Shown: positions 35,154-43,190, counted from the first letter of the stretch. The stretch is 64,000 bases of DNA from Candidatus Hydrothermus pacificus (GCA_002011615.1 MTOH01000006.1:1-64000); one strand, 5' to 3'. Notes: generated by a model not told the origin, from the letters alone. Program-made: numbers and translations.

Positions 35154-37043
35154 CCAGACCGCATGGAGTAAAGGACCCGTACCGCTTGCTATGCACGGGA
35201 AATCAAGATTTATCATGTTCGAGCCACTACTTGATTCCAAAATGAATTGTCTTATTAGTTCCGGAGACTCTGTTCTGAATGCAATTTCTTTTATATAGTT
35301 TGAGTTAGAACTATTAAGTTTGAAAAGTATATGAACAGAATCAATTCGAGTTTCAGCAGGTTGCTCTACAGTAATTGAAGCATGAGATGGCATGAGCGGA
35401 TTAGGTATTCCTGGGAAAAGATAATAGTTCCTTGTCCAAGTGGAAGATGTTTTTCTCGCATAAAAAAGTGTATCTGCACCTGTCCATGCAACACAGGGAT
35501 TATTTCTTGAATCAAGTGCAATTGCAGGAAATTCTCCTTTTCCGATAAGTTCAGGACCGTTCCATGTACTCCCTCCGTCAGGAGAGAAATAGTATTCTAT
35601 TATGTTTCCCAAGGAAGGCGTCCAGTCCTGAAGAACAAGATGTAATTTTTCGGAATTCGGTTCCCTTGCAAGATGCCTGTTGCCGTTGTATGCAAGGGGA
35701 TTCGGTGACTCTGAAGTCATGGAACCCCTGAGGCTGATGACAGTAAAATCCCTCACAGTATTTTCACCCCAGCTATATCCGGCAGCATAAATATTGCCTT
35801 CACCGTAGACAATAGAATATCCTCCGTCATCACCTGAACCAGGACCATTATATCGATAAACCCATCTTTCTTCCCCTTCTTTCGTAAGACTTATTATGAT
35901 GAAATCACGATAAGTATTTTCACCTGTACTGAAGCCGGTAATATAGAGGTTGCCATCTTCGCCTTCGGTAATAGACCAACTATCATCTCTTTCACCTATA
36001 GGACCATCATAAGTATAGACCCATCTAACATCACCGTTTGTTGTAAGTAAAATTACCCTTATATTCCGTTCATAATTTGAAGCGGTATAAAATCCCGTAA
36101 CATAAATATTCCCGTCAGAGCCGTAAATTACAGATCTTGCCCAATCACTCATATTTACTGGACCGTTATATTTATATATCCATCTTGGAATACCTGTGTT
36201 TGTAAAACTTATAACTGTAAAGTCACTTCCAGTACCATCTCCAGTTGAGTACCCAGCTACATATATGTTGTCATCTTCTCCATATACCATAGAAAGGCCG
36301 AGGTCTCCCCAATTTCCACCCCCGTCATAGAGATACACCCATCTCAATGACCCGGAAGATGTAAGAGAAATTACCGTGAAATCATCTCCAGTTGGAGTTC
36401 CTTGATAACTGCTACCACAGGCATAAATATTTCCATCATTTCCATATATAACACAAATAGCGCCATCATCTCCATTTGCACCATTATATCGATAAATCCA
36501 TCTTTCTGTTCCTCCAGAAGTAATACTTATAACAATAAAATCATCATCTGATGAAAATCCTCCATAACTATATCCAGCAGCGTAAATGTTACCATCATCT
36601 CCATAAGTTATCCATCTTGCCTCATCAGCCAAATCTCCCGGTCCATTATACCTATAAATCCATCTTTCACTCCCATCAGGAGTTAAACTTATGACTCCAA
36701 AATCCCCTTGTAAGTTTCCTGCCGTATAAATATAGTCATCTAATCCGTATACCAAGGAGTATCCCTCACTTCCTAAATATGGGCTAGGAGGATAAATATA
36801 TTTCCACCTCTCCGTTCCATCACTGGAAAGGCTCACCACCATAAGTTTAGCTGGCTCATCTGTCTGCGGAGATATGTCTCCGGTAGCATATATATTCCCA
36901 TCAAGACCATAGGTCACTGAATTAGCGTAATCCGGAGCCTGTGCTCCTCCATCATACCTATACACCCACCTTTCCACCTGTGCAAAAAGGGCACAGGGGA
37001 TAAAAATTCCTATCAAAAAAGAATATAAAATTATTTTTTTCAT
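35151..37043 (-). CDS. Secreted eight-repeat propeller protein, N-terminal portion before in-frame TAG
   Basis: The protein has about 630 residues from the ATG at 37043 (a GTG at 37049 is also in frame). A GGGGG Shine-Dalgarno and signal peptide (MKKIILYSFLIGIFIPCALFAQ) are clear. Eight tandem blades of about 45-55 residues follow, each RW[IV]Y...YGxDGNIYxAGY...VISL, closely related to the protein at 12597-14171. Then comes a BNR/sialidase-like segment (YYFSPDGGSTWNGPELIG, VAWTGADTLFYAR) that continues in frame past the TAG at its end to the C-terminal sorting module at 33957. The intact gene would encode about 1,030 residues. Confidence 0.82.
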   Translation of the reverse strand: MKKIILYSFLIGIFIPCALFAQVERWVYRYDGGAQAPDYANSVTYGLDGNIYATGDISPQTDEPAKLMVVSLSSDGTERWKYIYPPSPYLGSEGYSLVYGLDDYIYTAGNLQGDFGVISLTPDGSERWIYRYNGPGDLADEARWITYGDDGNIYAAGYSYGGFSSDDDFIVISITSGGTERWIYRYNGANGDDGAICVIYGNDGNIYACGSSYQGTPTGDDFTVISLTSSGSLRWVYLYDGGGNWGDLGLSMVYGEDDNIYVAGYSTGDGTGSDFTVISFTNTGIPRWIYKYNGPVNMSDWARSVIYGSDGNIYVTGFYTASNYERNIRVILLTTNGDVRWVYTYDGPIGERDDSWSITEGEDGNLYITGFSTGENTYRDFIIISLTKEGEERWVYRYNGPGSGDDGGYSIVYGEGNIYAAGYSWGENTVRDFTVISLRGSMTSESPNPLAYNGNRHLAREPNSEKLHLVLQDWTPSLGNIIEYYFSPDGGSTWNGPELIGKGEFPAIALDSRNNPCVAWTGADTLFYARKTSSTWTRNYYLFPGIPNPLMPSHASITVEQPAETRIDSVHILFKLNSSNSNYIKEIAFRTESPELIRQFILESSSGSNMINLDFPCIASGTGPLLHAVW

Positions 37044-37521
37044 CCTCACCCCCTGTTTCTAATTTCTTTTATAATTAAAAAATTGAAGAGGATCAGGTAA
37101 ACTCGATTTTTTTCTTGGTTTTTAAAGGTGGAGGGATTGTGGAAATGAAATTGCAGAAAATGAAAACGCACTTACCTCTCGAGAGAGTTCATACATGCTC
37201 CTCTCCTTTTTAAAAGTAAGTATTTTAATAATACAGGAAATTTTTTGATTTGTCAAGAGATATTTAAATTACAAAAAATAAATATGTAAAAAATGAATAA
37301 AAATTTACACTTTTTAAAAATGCCAAGATTCTGAATAATTATGAGAGGGTTGAAAAGCAAGGATTTCAGGGTTTGAGTCTTCCAAATCCGCATAAAATAA
37401 GACAACACACACTAAACGCGACAAATCCAATTAACCTATCTCGCATTTCGCGTAAGTTTCACCCGCTCGCATATTTATAAACTCAACAAACACGATTAAC
37501 GCAATAGATGCAAAAATGAAA
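37044..37521. other. 478-bp intergenic region with degenerate repeat
   Basis: No gene was found. It holds a CTCTCGAGAG palindrome (37176-37185) and an AT-rich stretch. From about 37380 to 37505 there is a more GC-mixed segment rich in CGC, CGA and AACGCAA words, containing one copy of a 29-nt repeat (37476-37504). The segment looks like a decayed dispersed repeat rather than coding sequence. Confidence 0.5.
37476..37504 (+). repeat. 29-nt dispersed repeat, copy B
   Basis: The sequence from TATAAACTCAACAAA to TAACGCAA is 24/29 identical to the copy at 32420-32448. Nearby 37408-37452 has looser similarity (CTAAACGCGACAAATCCAA), perhaps another decayed unit. Confidence 0.5.
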
Positions 37522-38523
37522 TCAACAGATTCTGGGGAGAATTTCTCCGGAAGGAATATCAACTATTCTTCTTGCTCCTATCCGGGTTTCTATAAACACT
37601 TTACCATCTCCTTCTTTAACCTCCCCTATTATCTCTGCATCTTTACCTTCATCAAATTCTTTTATAATTTTAAGTGTCCTTTCAGCATGTTTTTCAGGAA
37701 CAAAAATTAAAAATTTTCCTTCATTTGCAACGTATAAAGGGTCTATTCCGAGTATTTCGCATGCTCCAATAACCTCCTCTGTCAGTGGTATTTTTTCCTC
37801 ATAAATTAAAATTTCTGTTTTTGACTTTTCTGCAATCTCATTTAAAGAGGTTGCAACTCCTCCCCTTGTTGGGTCCCTTAAACAGTGAATTTCTACTTTT
37901 TCATCAATTAATTTCTGGACAATAAAATTTAAAGGCTGTGTATCGGATTTAACACCTTCAATTTTTAAATTCTCTCTTTCTATCATAACCGCAATTCCGT
38001 GCATACCAACAGGTCCGTTTATTATTATCCTGTCACCGGGTTTTACTGAATAAGGTGTTATATCAAGGGTGTGTTCTATTATCCCTATTCCGGATGTATT
38101 TATATAAATTCCATCACCTTTACCCCTTTCTACAACCTTTGTATCTCCTGTTATAACAAGAATTCCTGCTTTTTTGCTTGCATTTTTGATTGATTCCATT
38201 ATCCTTTCAAGTTTTTCAAGAGAAAAACCCTCCTCAACTATCAAAGAGAGTGAGATAAAAAGAGGCTTTGCGCCCGACATCGAAAGGTCATTCACGGTTC
38301 CGTAAACAGATAGTTCACCTATATCTCCTCCAGGAAAGAAAATTGGTGATACAACATAGGAATCGGTTGTAAAGGCAAATCTTTTTTCTTCAATTTCAAA
38401 TACCGCAGAGTCATGTAAAACTTCAAGATACCTGTTTTTTAAAAAGGGAAAAAGGAATTTTTCTATTAAGTCTTTTGTTCCCTTACCACCGCTTCCCTCT
38501 GAAAGGGTTATAAATTCTTTCAT
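37522..38523 (-). CDS. hypE: Hydrogenase maturation factor HypE
   Basis: A 333-residue HypE, which makes the thiocyanate precursor of the CN ligands of NiFe hydrogenase on its C-terminal Cys. The N-terminal SEGSGGKGTKDLI and the block ITGDTKVVERGKGDGIYI are typical, as is LRDPTRGGVATSLNEIA. The essential C-terminus reads PRIC, with Cys as the last residue, so it is complete. No HypF, HypC, HypD or hydrogenase gene is adjacent. It follows the sigma-54 regulator gene by 3 bp with a good Shine-Dalgarno (AAGGAGTG), so it is probably cotranscribed with the two-component system. Confidence 0.95.
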   Translation of the reverse strand: MKEFITLSEGSGGKGTKDLIEKFLFPFLKNRYLEVLHDSAVFEIEEKRFAFTTDSYVVSPIFFPGGDIGELSVYGTVNDLSMSGAKPLFISLSLIVEEGFSLEKLERIMESIKNASKKAGILVITGDTKVVERGKGDGIYINTSGIGIIEHTLDITPYSVKPGDRIIINGPVGMHGIAVMIERENLKIEGVKSDTQPLNFIVQKLIDEKVEIHCLRDPTRGGVATSLNEIAEKSKTEILIYEEKIPLTEEVIGACEILGIDPLYVANEGKFLIFVPEKHAERTLKIIKEFDEGKDAEIIGEVKEGDGKVFIETRIGARRIVDIPSGEILPRIC

Positions 38524-38526
38524 GTT

Positions 38527-39870
38527 TCACTCCTTCGAAATACCATATTTTTTCATTTTGTATCTTAAAACTCTTTCTGATATACCAAGTTTTTCAGCAG
38601 CCTTTGTCTGTATCCAATTGTTTTCCTCAAGAGTCTGAATTATCATTTCTTTTTCGATTTTTTCAAGGGTCTCAACCAATTTCCCGCTTTTTGAATATTC
38701 TCTTTTAAAATTTATAAAAGTGGGGAGGTGTTCTCTTTTTATATATTCACCTTCACATAAAACACAGGCTCTTTCAATTATGTTTTCAAGTTCTCTTACA
38801 TTTCCAGGAAAATGGTATTTCATAAGTGACTTAAGAGCCTCATCGGTTATACCTTTTATCTCTTTACCTTCTCTTTTTGAATAAATTTTTATAAAATAGT
38901 CAACTAATAAGGGAATGTCCTCTTTTCTTTCCCTTAAAGGTGGAATGTGTATTCTAACCACATTTAATCTGTAATAAAGGTCCTCACGAAACTTTCCTCT
39001 TTTCATCTCTTCTTCAAGATTCTTGTTTGTTGCACATATAATTCTCACATCAACAGGTATCTCTTCATTTGAACCGAGCCTCGTTATCTTTTTTTCTTCT
39101 ATAACCCTTAATAGTTTTACCTGGAGGGATAAAGGTAAGTCTCCTATCTCATCAAGAAAAATTGCTCCACCAGAGGCAAATTCAAATTTGCCTATTCTTT
39201 TCCTCTCGGCTCCTGTAAAGGCTCCTTTTTCATGACCAAAAAGTTCTGCTTCAACCAGTGTTTCAGGTAATGAACTTATATGGACAGGGACAAATTTTTG
39301 ATTTCTTCTTTTTGAAAGATAGTGTATAGCCCCTGCGATCAATTCTTTTCCTGTTCCGCTTTCGCCCGTTATAAGAACATTTGCATCACTTTTTGAGGCT
39401 TTGAAGACAATTCTCATAATTTCTTCCATTTTCCCTGAAGCATAAATCAATCTGTCATAGGAATATCTTTCCTTTAAGATTTCTTTTAATTTCTTAATCT
39501 CTTTTTTGAGATTCAGGTTCTCAATTGCCTTTTTTATTAAAATTAAAAGTTCGTCGGAATTAATGGGTTTTGTCAGATAATAAAAGGCTCCTTCTCTCAT
39601 TGCCTCTACTGCATTTTTTATATCACCAAAAGCTGTAATTATTATGATGGGAACAAGAGGATTAATTTCCTTCAGTTTCTTCAGAACTTTCATTCCGTTT
39701 ATGTCAGGTAATTTCTGGTCAAGCAGAACAAGGTCAATATCTTCTTTTTTAAATTCTTCAATACCTTCCCCTCCCCTTTCTGATTCAAAAACATTGTAAC
39801 CTTCTTTTTCTAGCAATTTTTTTAGAAGTATTCTCTGATTTCTCTCATCTTCCATAATAAGTATTTTCAT
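38527..39870 (-). CDS. Sigma-54-dependent NtrC-family response regulator
   Basis: A 447-residue three-domain activator. The receiver domain (1-120) has the phosphoacceptor Asp in DLVLLDQKLPDI. The AAA+ domain has Walker A GESGTGKELIAGAIH near residue 170, the sigma-54-contacting loop GAFTGA and Walker B GGAIFLDEIGDL. A C-terminal Fis-type helix-turn-helix ends the protein (TKAAEKLGISERVLRYKMKK). Its start overlaps the kinase stop by 4 bp. A near-consensus sigma-54 promoter lies upstream of the gene at 42332-43063, the plausible target. Confidence 0.95.
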   Translation of the reverse strand: MKILIMEDERNQRILLKKLLEKEGYNVFESERGGEGIEEFKKEDIDLVLLDQKLPDINGMKVLKKLKEINPLVPIIIITAFGDIKNAVEAMREGAFYYLTKPINSDELLILIKKAIENLNLKKEIKKLKEILKERYSYDRLIYASGKMEEIMRIVFKASKSDANVLITGESGTGKELIAGAIHYLSKRRNQKFVPVHISSLPETLVEAELFGHEKGAFTGAERKRIGKFEFASGGAIFLDEIGDLPLSLQVKLLRVIEEKKITRLGSNEEIPVDVRIICATNKNLEEEMKRGKFREDLYYRLNVVRIHIPPLRERKEDIPLLVDYFIKIYSKREGKEIKGITDEALKSLMKYHFPGNVRELENIIERACVLCEGEYIKREHLPTFINFKREYSKSGKLVETLEKIEKEMIIQTLEENNWIQTKAAEKLGISERVLRYKMKKYGISKE

Positions 39871-41312
39871 TTTTCTTGTAAATAAACTTTAAAAATTTTT
39901 TCTCTTCCCTGATGAAGTTCTATTTTACCACCATGAATTTCCAGTATTTTCTTTGTAAGATAAAGACCGACCCCCATCTCATTTTTTGTGGAAAAAAAAG
40001 GTTCAAATATTTTTTTAACTTCTTCCTCAGGAATCTTTTCTCCGTTATCCATAAAGTTTATAATTTTAAATCCCCTTTTCTTCTCTATCCATATTTTTAA
40101 ATTCTTTGCGTTAGCCTCAAAACTGTTTTTAATTATATTATTAAAGGCAATAAAAAGTAAATCCCTGTCACCATAAACCGTTTCTTTTTCATTTATATTT
40201 AGAGAAATTGCAAGGTCTTTTAAATTTTCTTTTAAATAGGTTATGGATTCACAGAGCAATTCCTTTAAATTTATTTTTTCTTTTTTTACTTCCATTTTTG
40301 TCAGCACTTTCATGGCGTCCATAATCTTTCTCATTCTTTCAACTTCTCCCTGAAGAATACCCTCACTTTCTTTTTCAAGGGTTTTTGAAAGCAGAGACAG
40401 GGTATTCAAAGAATTCCTTATTTCATGAGCAAAGCCAGAGGATATTGCACTTATCTCCTTTAAAGATTCTACTTCTTTTTCTTTTTTCAAACTTAGTTTC
40501 TCAAATTTTAAAATTCCATAAAATGCAAAAAATTCCAGAAATCCAAAGATGAAAATTAAAACAATAAATATAAAGGTATTTCTGGATTTGAAATTTCCAA
40601 GAGGTTCAAGGGAAAAACCTGCTATAAATCTTTTGTCTCCCAGATTTCTTTCAATATGGTATATTTTTCCTGCGGGAGTTTCAATAAAATAGGTGCCTTC
40701 ACCTTTTAAAGGCAAAAAACTTTCATAAACTGAAGTGTATAAAACAGGATTTTCTTTTTTATCCAGCACAGAGAAATAAACCATTTCTGAAAAGGAAAAA
40801 AGATTATTTAAAGCCTCATAAATTTCAAGAAGGGAGCCCCCCTTTTCTTCTGAAAGAGCAAGAACATTAAGGGTATCGAGAAAAATGTTAACAAGAAGAT
40901 ATGGTTTATCGTCAATTGCAACAAGGGTATGCGTGCTTTTATTCTTTAAATTTTCTTCGTAAAAAGAATTTATCTCCTTTTCATATTTCTTTAAAAGGGT
41001 CTTTCCATTAATTTTATCTTTTTTTATAAACCAGATTCCCTGAATAAGATTTTTCTCAAGAAAATCCTCAATTTTTTTATAGCTTTTAATTCCATAAAAA
41101 ACTCTATCTTTAATTTCTTTTAATTTTAATTCCACTAAATTTTTTTCTCCTTCTATATACTGGTTGATTAAAAGAGTAAGCAGATCAAAATTGTTGTGGA
41201 ATTTTTCTTTATAAAGACTTTCAATATTTTTATTTGAAAAATACACGGCAGTAAAGAGAAATAGAGCAAAAAGCAGGAAAACTCCACCAAAAAAAATAAC
41301 TCTTTTTTTCAT
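39867..41312 (-). CDS. Membrane sensor histidine kinase
   Basis: A 481-residue kinase pairing with the adjacent regulator. It has one membrane segment at about 5-25, an extracytoplasmic sensor of about 210 residues, and a second membrane segment near 245-265. The H-box is GFAHEIRNSLNTLSLL (His near 295), the N-box NNIIKNSFEA, then DNGEKIPEEE, IFEPFFSTK and MGVGLYLTKKI. The sensor domain has no recognised fold and no Cys cluster. Its promoter places the -10 box 7 nt before the ATG. Confidence 0.93.
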   Translation of the reverse strand: MKKRVIFFGGVFLLFALFLFTAVYFSNKNIESLYKEKFHNNFDLLTLLINQYIEGEKNLVELKLKEIKDRVFYGIKSYKKIEDFLEKNLIQGIWFIKKDKINGKTLLKKYEKEINSFYEENLKNKSTHTLVAIDDKPYLLVNIFLDTLNVLALSEEKGGSLLEIYEALNNLFSFSEMVYFSVLDKKENPVLYTSVYESFLPLKGEGTYFIETPAGKIYHIERNLGDKRFIAGFSLEPLGNFKSRNTFIFIVLIFIFGFLEFFAFYGILKFEKLSLKKEKEVESLKEISAISSGFAHEIRNSLNTLSLLSKTLEKESEGILQGEVERMRKIMDAMKVLTKMEVKKEKINLKELLCESITYLKENLKDLAISLNINEKETVYGDRDLLFIAFNNIIKNSFEANAKNLKIWIEKKRGFKIINFMDNGEKIPEEEVKKIFEPFFSTKNEMGVGLYLTKKILEIHGGKIELHQGREKIFKVYLQEK

Positions 41313-41319
41313 TATTTCA

Positions 41320-41348
41320 ATTATATGTTAATTTTTTTAAAAAATCAA
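41320..41348 (-). promoter_or_regulatory. Promoter of the kinase-regulator-hypE unit, leaderless type
   Basis: Minus-strand TTGATT (41348-41343), a 17-nt spacer and TATAAT (41325-41320), 7 nt before the ATG at 41312. The -35 box overlaps the end of the outer-membrane protein gene. Confidence 0.6.
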
Positions 41349-42338
41349 GCCGGCCTTTATGTTTAAAGCATTCTTTGTATATTCAAATTCCGAAATATTT
41401 GAAAAATTGAGTGTGTTTTCAAATTTTATATTTAAAAATAGATTTTTATTTAAAAACTTTAAAAGAGAAAGAGAATTTTTAATTTCTCTGTCATTTCTTT
41501 CATCGTAGATGAAATTCTCCTTACAAAAGGAGGAGTTGAAGTAAATTTCCATAGCTTTTCTGATGAAGATTTTCCTGAATTCAACTCCTGCTTTTAACTT
41601 TTCCCTGATGAAAGCTTCCTCAAAAAAGGGATCCTGAGTATAGGGATTTTCTGGAAGAAAAATGATACCATCTGGGAAATTAAAAAATTCATATTCTAAA
41701 GATATAAAAAAAGAATGTTCAAAGTTTAAAGGAAAATCAAAATTAACTCCTGCTTCATAAAAATAGAAATTTTTATCCAGAAAATCTTTGATGCCGTGGG
41801 ATAAAAAGGGGATTAAAAAGAAGTAAGGCATTGGTATCGAAATTGATGCTTTTGTAAAAAATCTTTGTTCATCAAGAGAATGAGAGATAAATTCTTTTCT
41901 GAAAAATTCCAGATTAACTGATAAAGGACACCTCTCTTTCAGATATACTTTGTAGAAATTTCCTGCTGAAACTTGGACGTGTCTGTAAATTTTATAAAAG
42001 GGTGTGTGAAATATATAAAAATTTGCATAGATTTTATCTTTATTTCCAAAATTTTTAAAGGTAAATTTTTTGGCAACTTGAAGTAGATTTTCAAAAATCA
42101 GGGTTGAATCATCAAAATTTAGAAGGTAAAAATTCGTTTCATTTTCGAAAGAGAAAAATAAACTTTTATTTATATAACCTTCCAGGTTCAAAATGTTTCC
42201 ATTTTCTTTTCTGTTTAAAAGGTAAAGGTTGTCAGTGAGTTCATATGAGAAAGAAAGGGCGGAAAAAGCATACAGATTTTTAAATAAAGGGAGGAGCAAA
42301 AGCGCCCCTCCCAATATATTCTTAAAATATCCTACCAC
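41337..42338 (-). CDS. Predicted outer-membrane beta-barrel protein
   Basis: A 333-residue protein starting with GTG at 42338, overlapping the upstream stop by 7 bp. A signal peptide (VGYFKNILGGALLLLPLFKNLYAFS, residues 2-26) is followed by alternating hydrophobic/aromatic strands rich in Phe and Tyr, with about 14 candidate strands. The chain ends in a phenylalanine (AGLIF), typical of outer-membrane barrels recognised by BamA. No family was recognised. Unusually, the DNA of the signal-peptide region contains a GC-rich hairpin (42289-42312). It lies between the tandem-repeat periplasmic protein gene and the two-component system. Confidence 0.6.
   Translation of the reverse strand: MVGYFKNILGGALLLLPLFKNLYAFSALSFSYELTDNLYLLNRKENGNILNLEGYINKSLFFSFENETNFYLLNFDDSTLIFENLLQVAKKFTFKNFGNKDKIYANFYIFHTPFYKIYRHVQVSAGNFYKVYLKERCPLSVNLEFFRKEFISHSLDEQRFFTKASISIPMPYFFLIPFLSHGIKDFLDKNFYFYEAGVNFDFPLNFEHSFFISLEYEFFNFPDGIIFLPENPYTQDPFFEEAFIREKLKAGVEFRKIFIRKAMEIYFNSSFCKENFIYDERNDREIKNSLSLLKFLNKNLFLNIKFENTLNFSNISEFEYTKNALNIKAGLIF
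42289..42312 (-). terminator. GC-rich hairpin inside the signal-peptide codons
   Basis: On the minus strand a 9-bp stem (one G-U pair) with a 6-nt loop, GGGAGGGGC...GCTCCTCCC, is followed by TTTATTTAAAA. It is 22/24 identical to the hairpin at 33925-33948 and sits 20 nt after the stop codon of the upstream gene. It may terminate or attenuate that transcript, although the downstream frame reads through it. Confidence 0.5.
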
Positions 42339-43063
42339 CTTCCTTTACCTCCACCCATTCTTCTTCCAGGTTTCATCTGAGAAGGTCCAGGACCTTTCCT
42401 GCCACTCCACAGAGGAAATCCCTGCATATCCCTTAAAGTTATCTCTTCTTTTGTTTTCAGATTTCTCATTTCTCTTGCCATAATCATTTTTTCACCATCA
42501 AATCTTATTTCAGAGCCTCTTATTTCAAGTTCATCTCCTGGTTTTATTCTGTTTTGAAGATACCATGATGGAGCAAGCCTTACCCTCAAAATTTCACCAT
42601 TTTGGAGTTTAACATTAGCCTCCATTAGAAGAGAAGGCGAGACAAGGTAAACCTCTTCAACCTTCCCTTTCACAGAAACCTCTGTCTGAGGATTATAAAA
42701 GCATCTTCTGGCACGTATTCTTGTTCTTATCCATAAAGGATTGTATGTTTCATCTCTTAATCTGAATCTAACATTGTTTTTAACCATTTCTTTCACCATA
42801 AAGACATTTCTGTAAGTATATTTTCCTGTAAGCGTTATCTTTTCACCTTGTTTAAAATCAGTATTCAAAAACCAGGAAGGTCCCAGATGTGCTGTAACCA
42901 CTTCTCCCTTTTCTGTTCTCATGTCAATCGCAACCACATTTACATTACCTGATGGTGAAAGAACCTCATATCTTTTCACCACCTCTCCTTTTATCTCCAT
43001 CTCCTGCGAGGATAAACTGCTCATCCCCGCAAGGAGCATTGTCAGTGTTAAAAGTTGTTTCAT
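42332..43063 (-). CDS. Exported tandem-repeat protein of unknown function
   Basis: The protein has 243 residues from the ATG at 43063, which follows the strong Shine-Dalgarno AGGAGG; the open frame begins at 43081. A signal peptide (MKQLLTLTMLLAGMSSLSSQ) leads into two homologous units of about 95 residues. Each has a KGxVxxxYxVxSP start, an LGPSWFL/LAPSWYL block, a GKYTYR or GSEIRF strand, and a closing LRDxxxxPLW. The pattern resembles OB-like repeats of MamS/MamX-type proteins, recalled from memory and unverified. The C-terminal tail is Gly, Lys and Pro rich. A likely sigma-54 promoter drives it. Confidence 0.65.
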   Translation of the reverse strand: MKQLLTLTMLLAGMSSLSSQEMEIKGEVVKRYEVLSPSGNVNVVAIDMRTEKGEVVTAHLGPSWFLNTDFKQGEKITLTGKYTYRNVFMVKEMVKNNVRFRLRDETYNPLWIRTRIRARRCFYNPQTEVSVKGKVEEVYLVSPSLLMEANVKLQNGEILRVRLAPSWYLQNRIKPGDELEIRGSEIRFDGEKMIMAREMRNLKTKEEITLRDMQGFPLWSGRKGPGPSQMKPGRRMGGGKGRW

Positions 43064-43094
43064 TTTGCACCTCCTTTTCACCTGATTTATATAT

Positions 43095-43112
43095 ATGAAA
43101 TTTTTGTGCCAA
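43095..43112 (-). promoter_or_regulatory. Candidate sigma-54 (-24/-12) promoter
   Basis: Minus-strand TTGGCAC (43112-43106), five A residues, then TTTCAT (43100-43095). The consensus is TGGCAC-N5-TTGCW, so the only departure is TTTC for TTGC at -12. A start near 43086 would leave about 22 nt with AGGAGG before the ATG. A response regulator with GAFTGA is encoded 3 kb downstream. Confidence 0.55.
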
Positions 43113-43157
43113 ACTTAAAAACTACTGATTACCAGTGATTTTTTAACTTCTATAAAT

Positions 43158-43188
43158 CGACAATTTTTGAAACCCGACAGATTTGTCG
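43158..43188 (-). promoter_or_regulatory. Candidate activator-binding site upstream of the sigma-54 promoter
   Basis: The 14-nt sequence CGACAGATTTGTCG (43175-43188) contains inverted CGACA/TGTCG arms, and a third CGACA half-site lies at 43158-43162. The palindrome centre is about 70 bp upstream of the -24 GG, the usual distance for an NtrC-type enhancer. Confidence 0.45.
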
Positions 43189-43190
43189 AA

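Noticed and set aside
37390-37510. CRISPR array or tRNA in the 37.4 kb spacer
   Set aside because: Repeats are imperfect and unevenly spaced, and no cloverleaf or T-loop sequence could be drawn.
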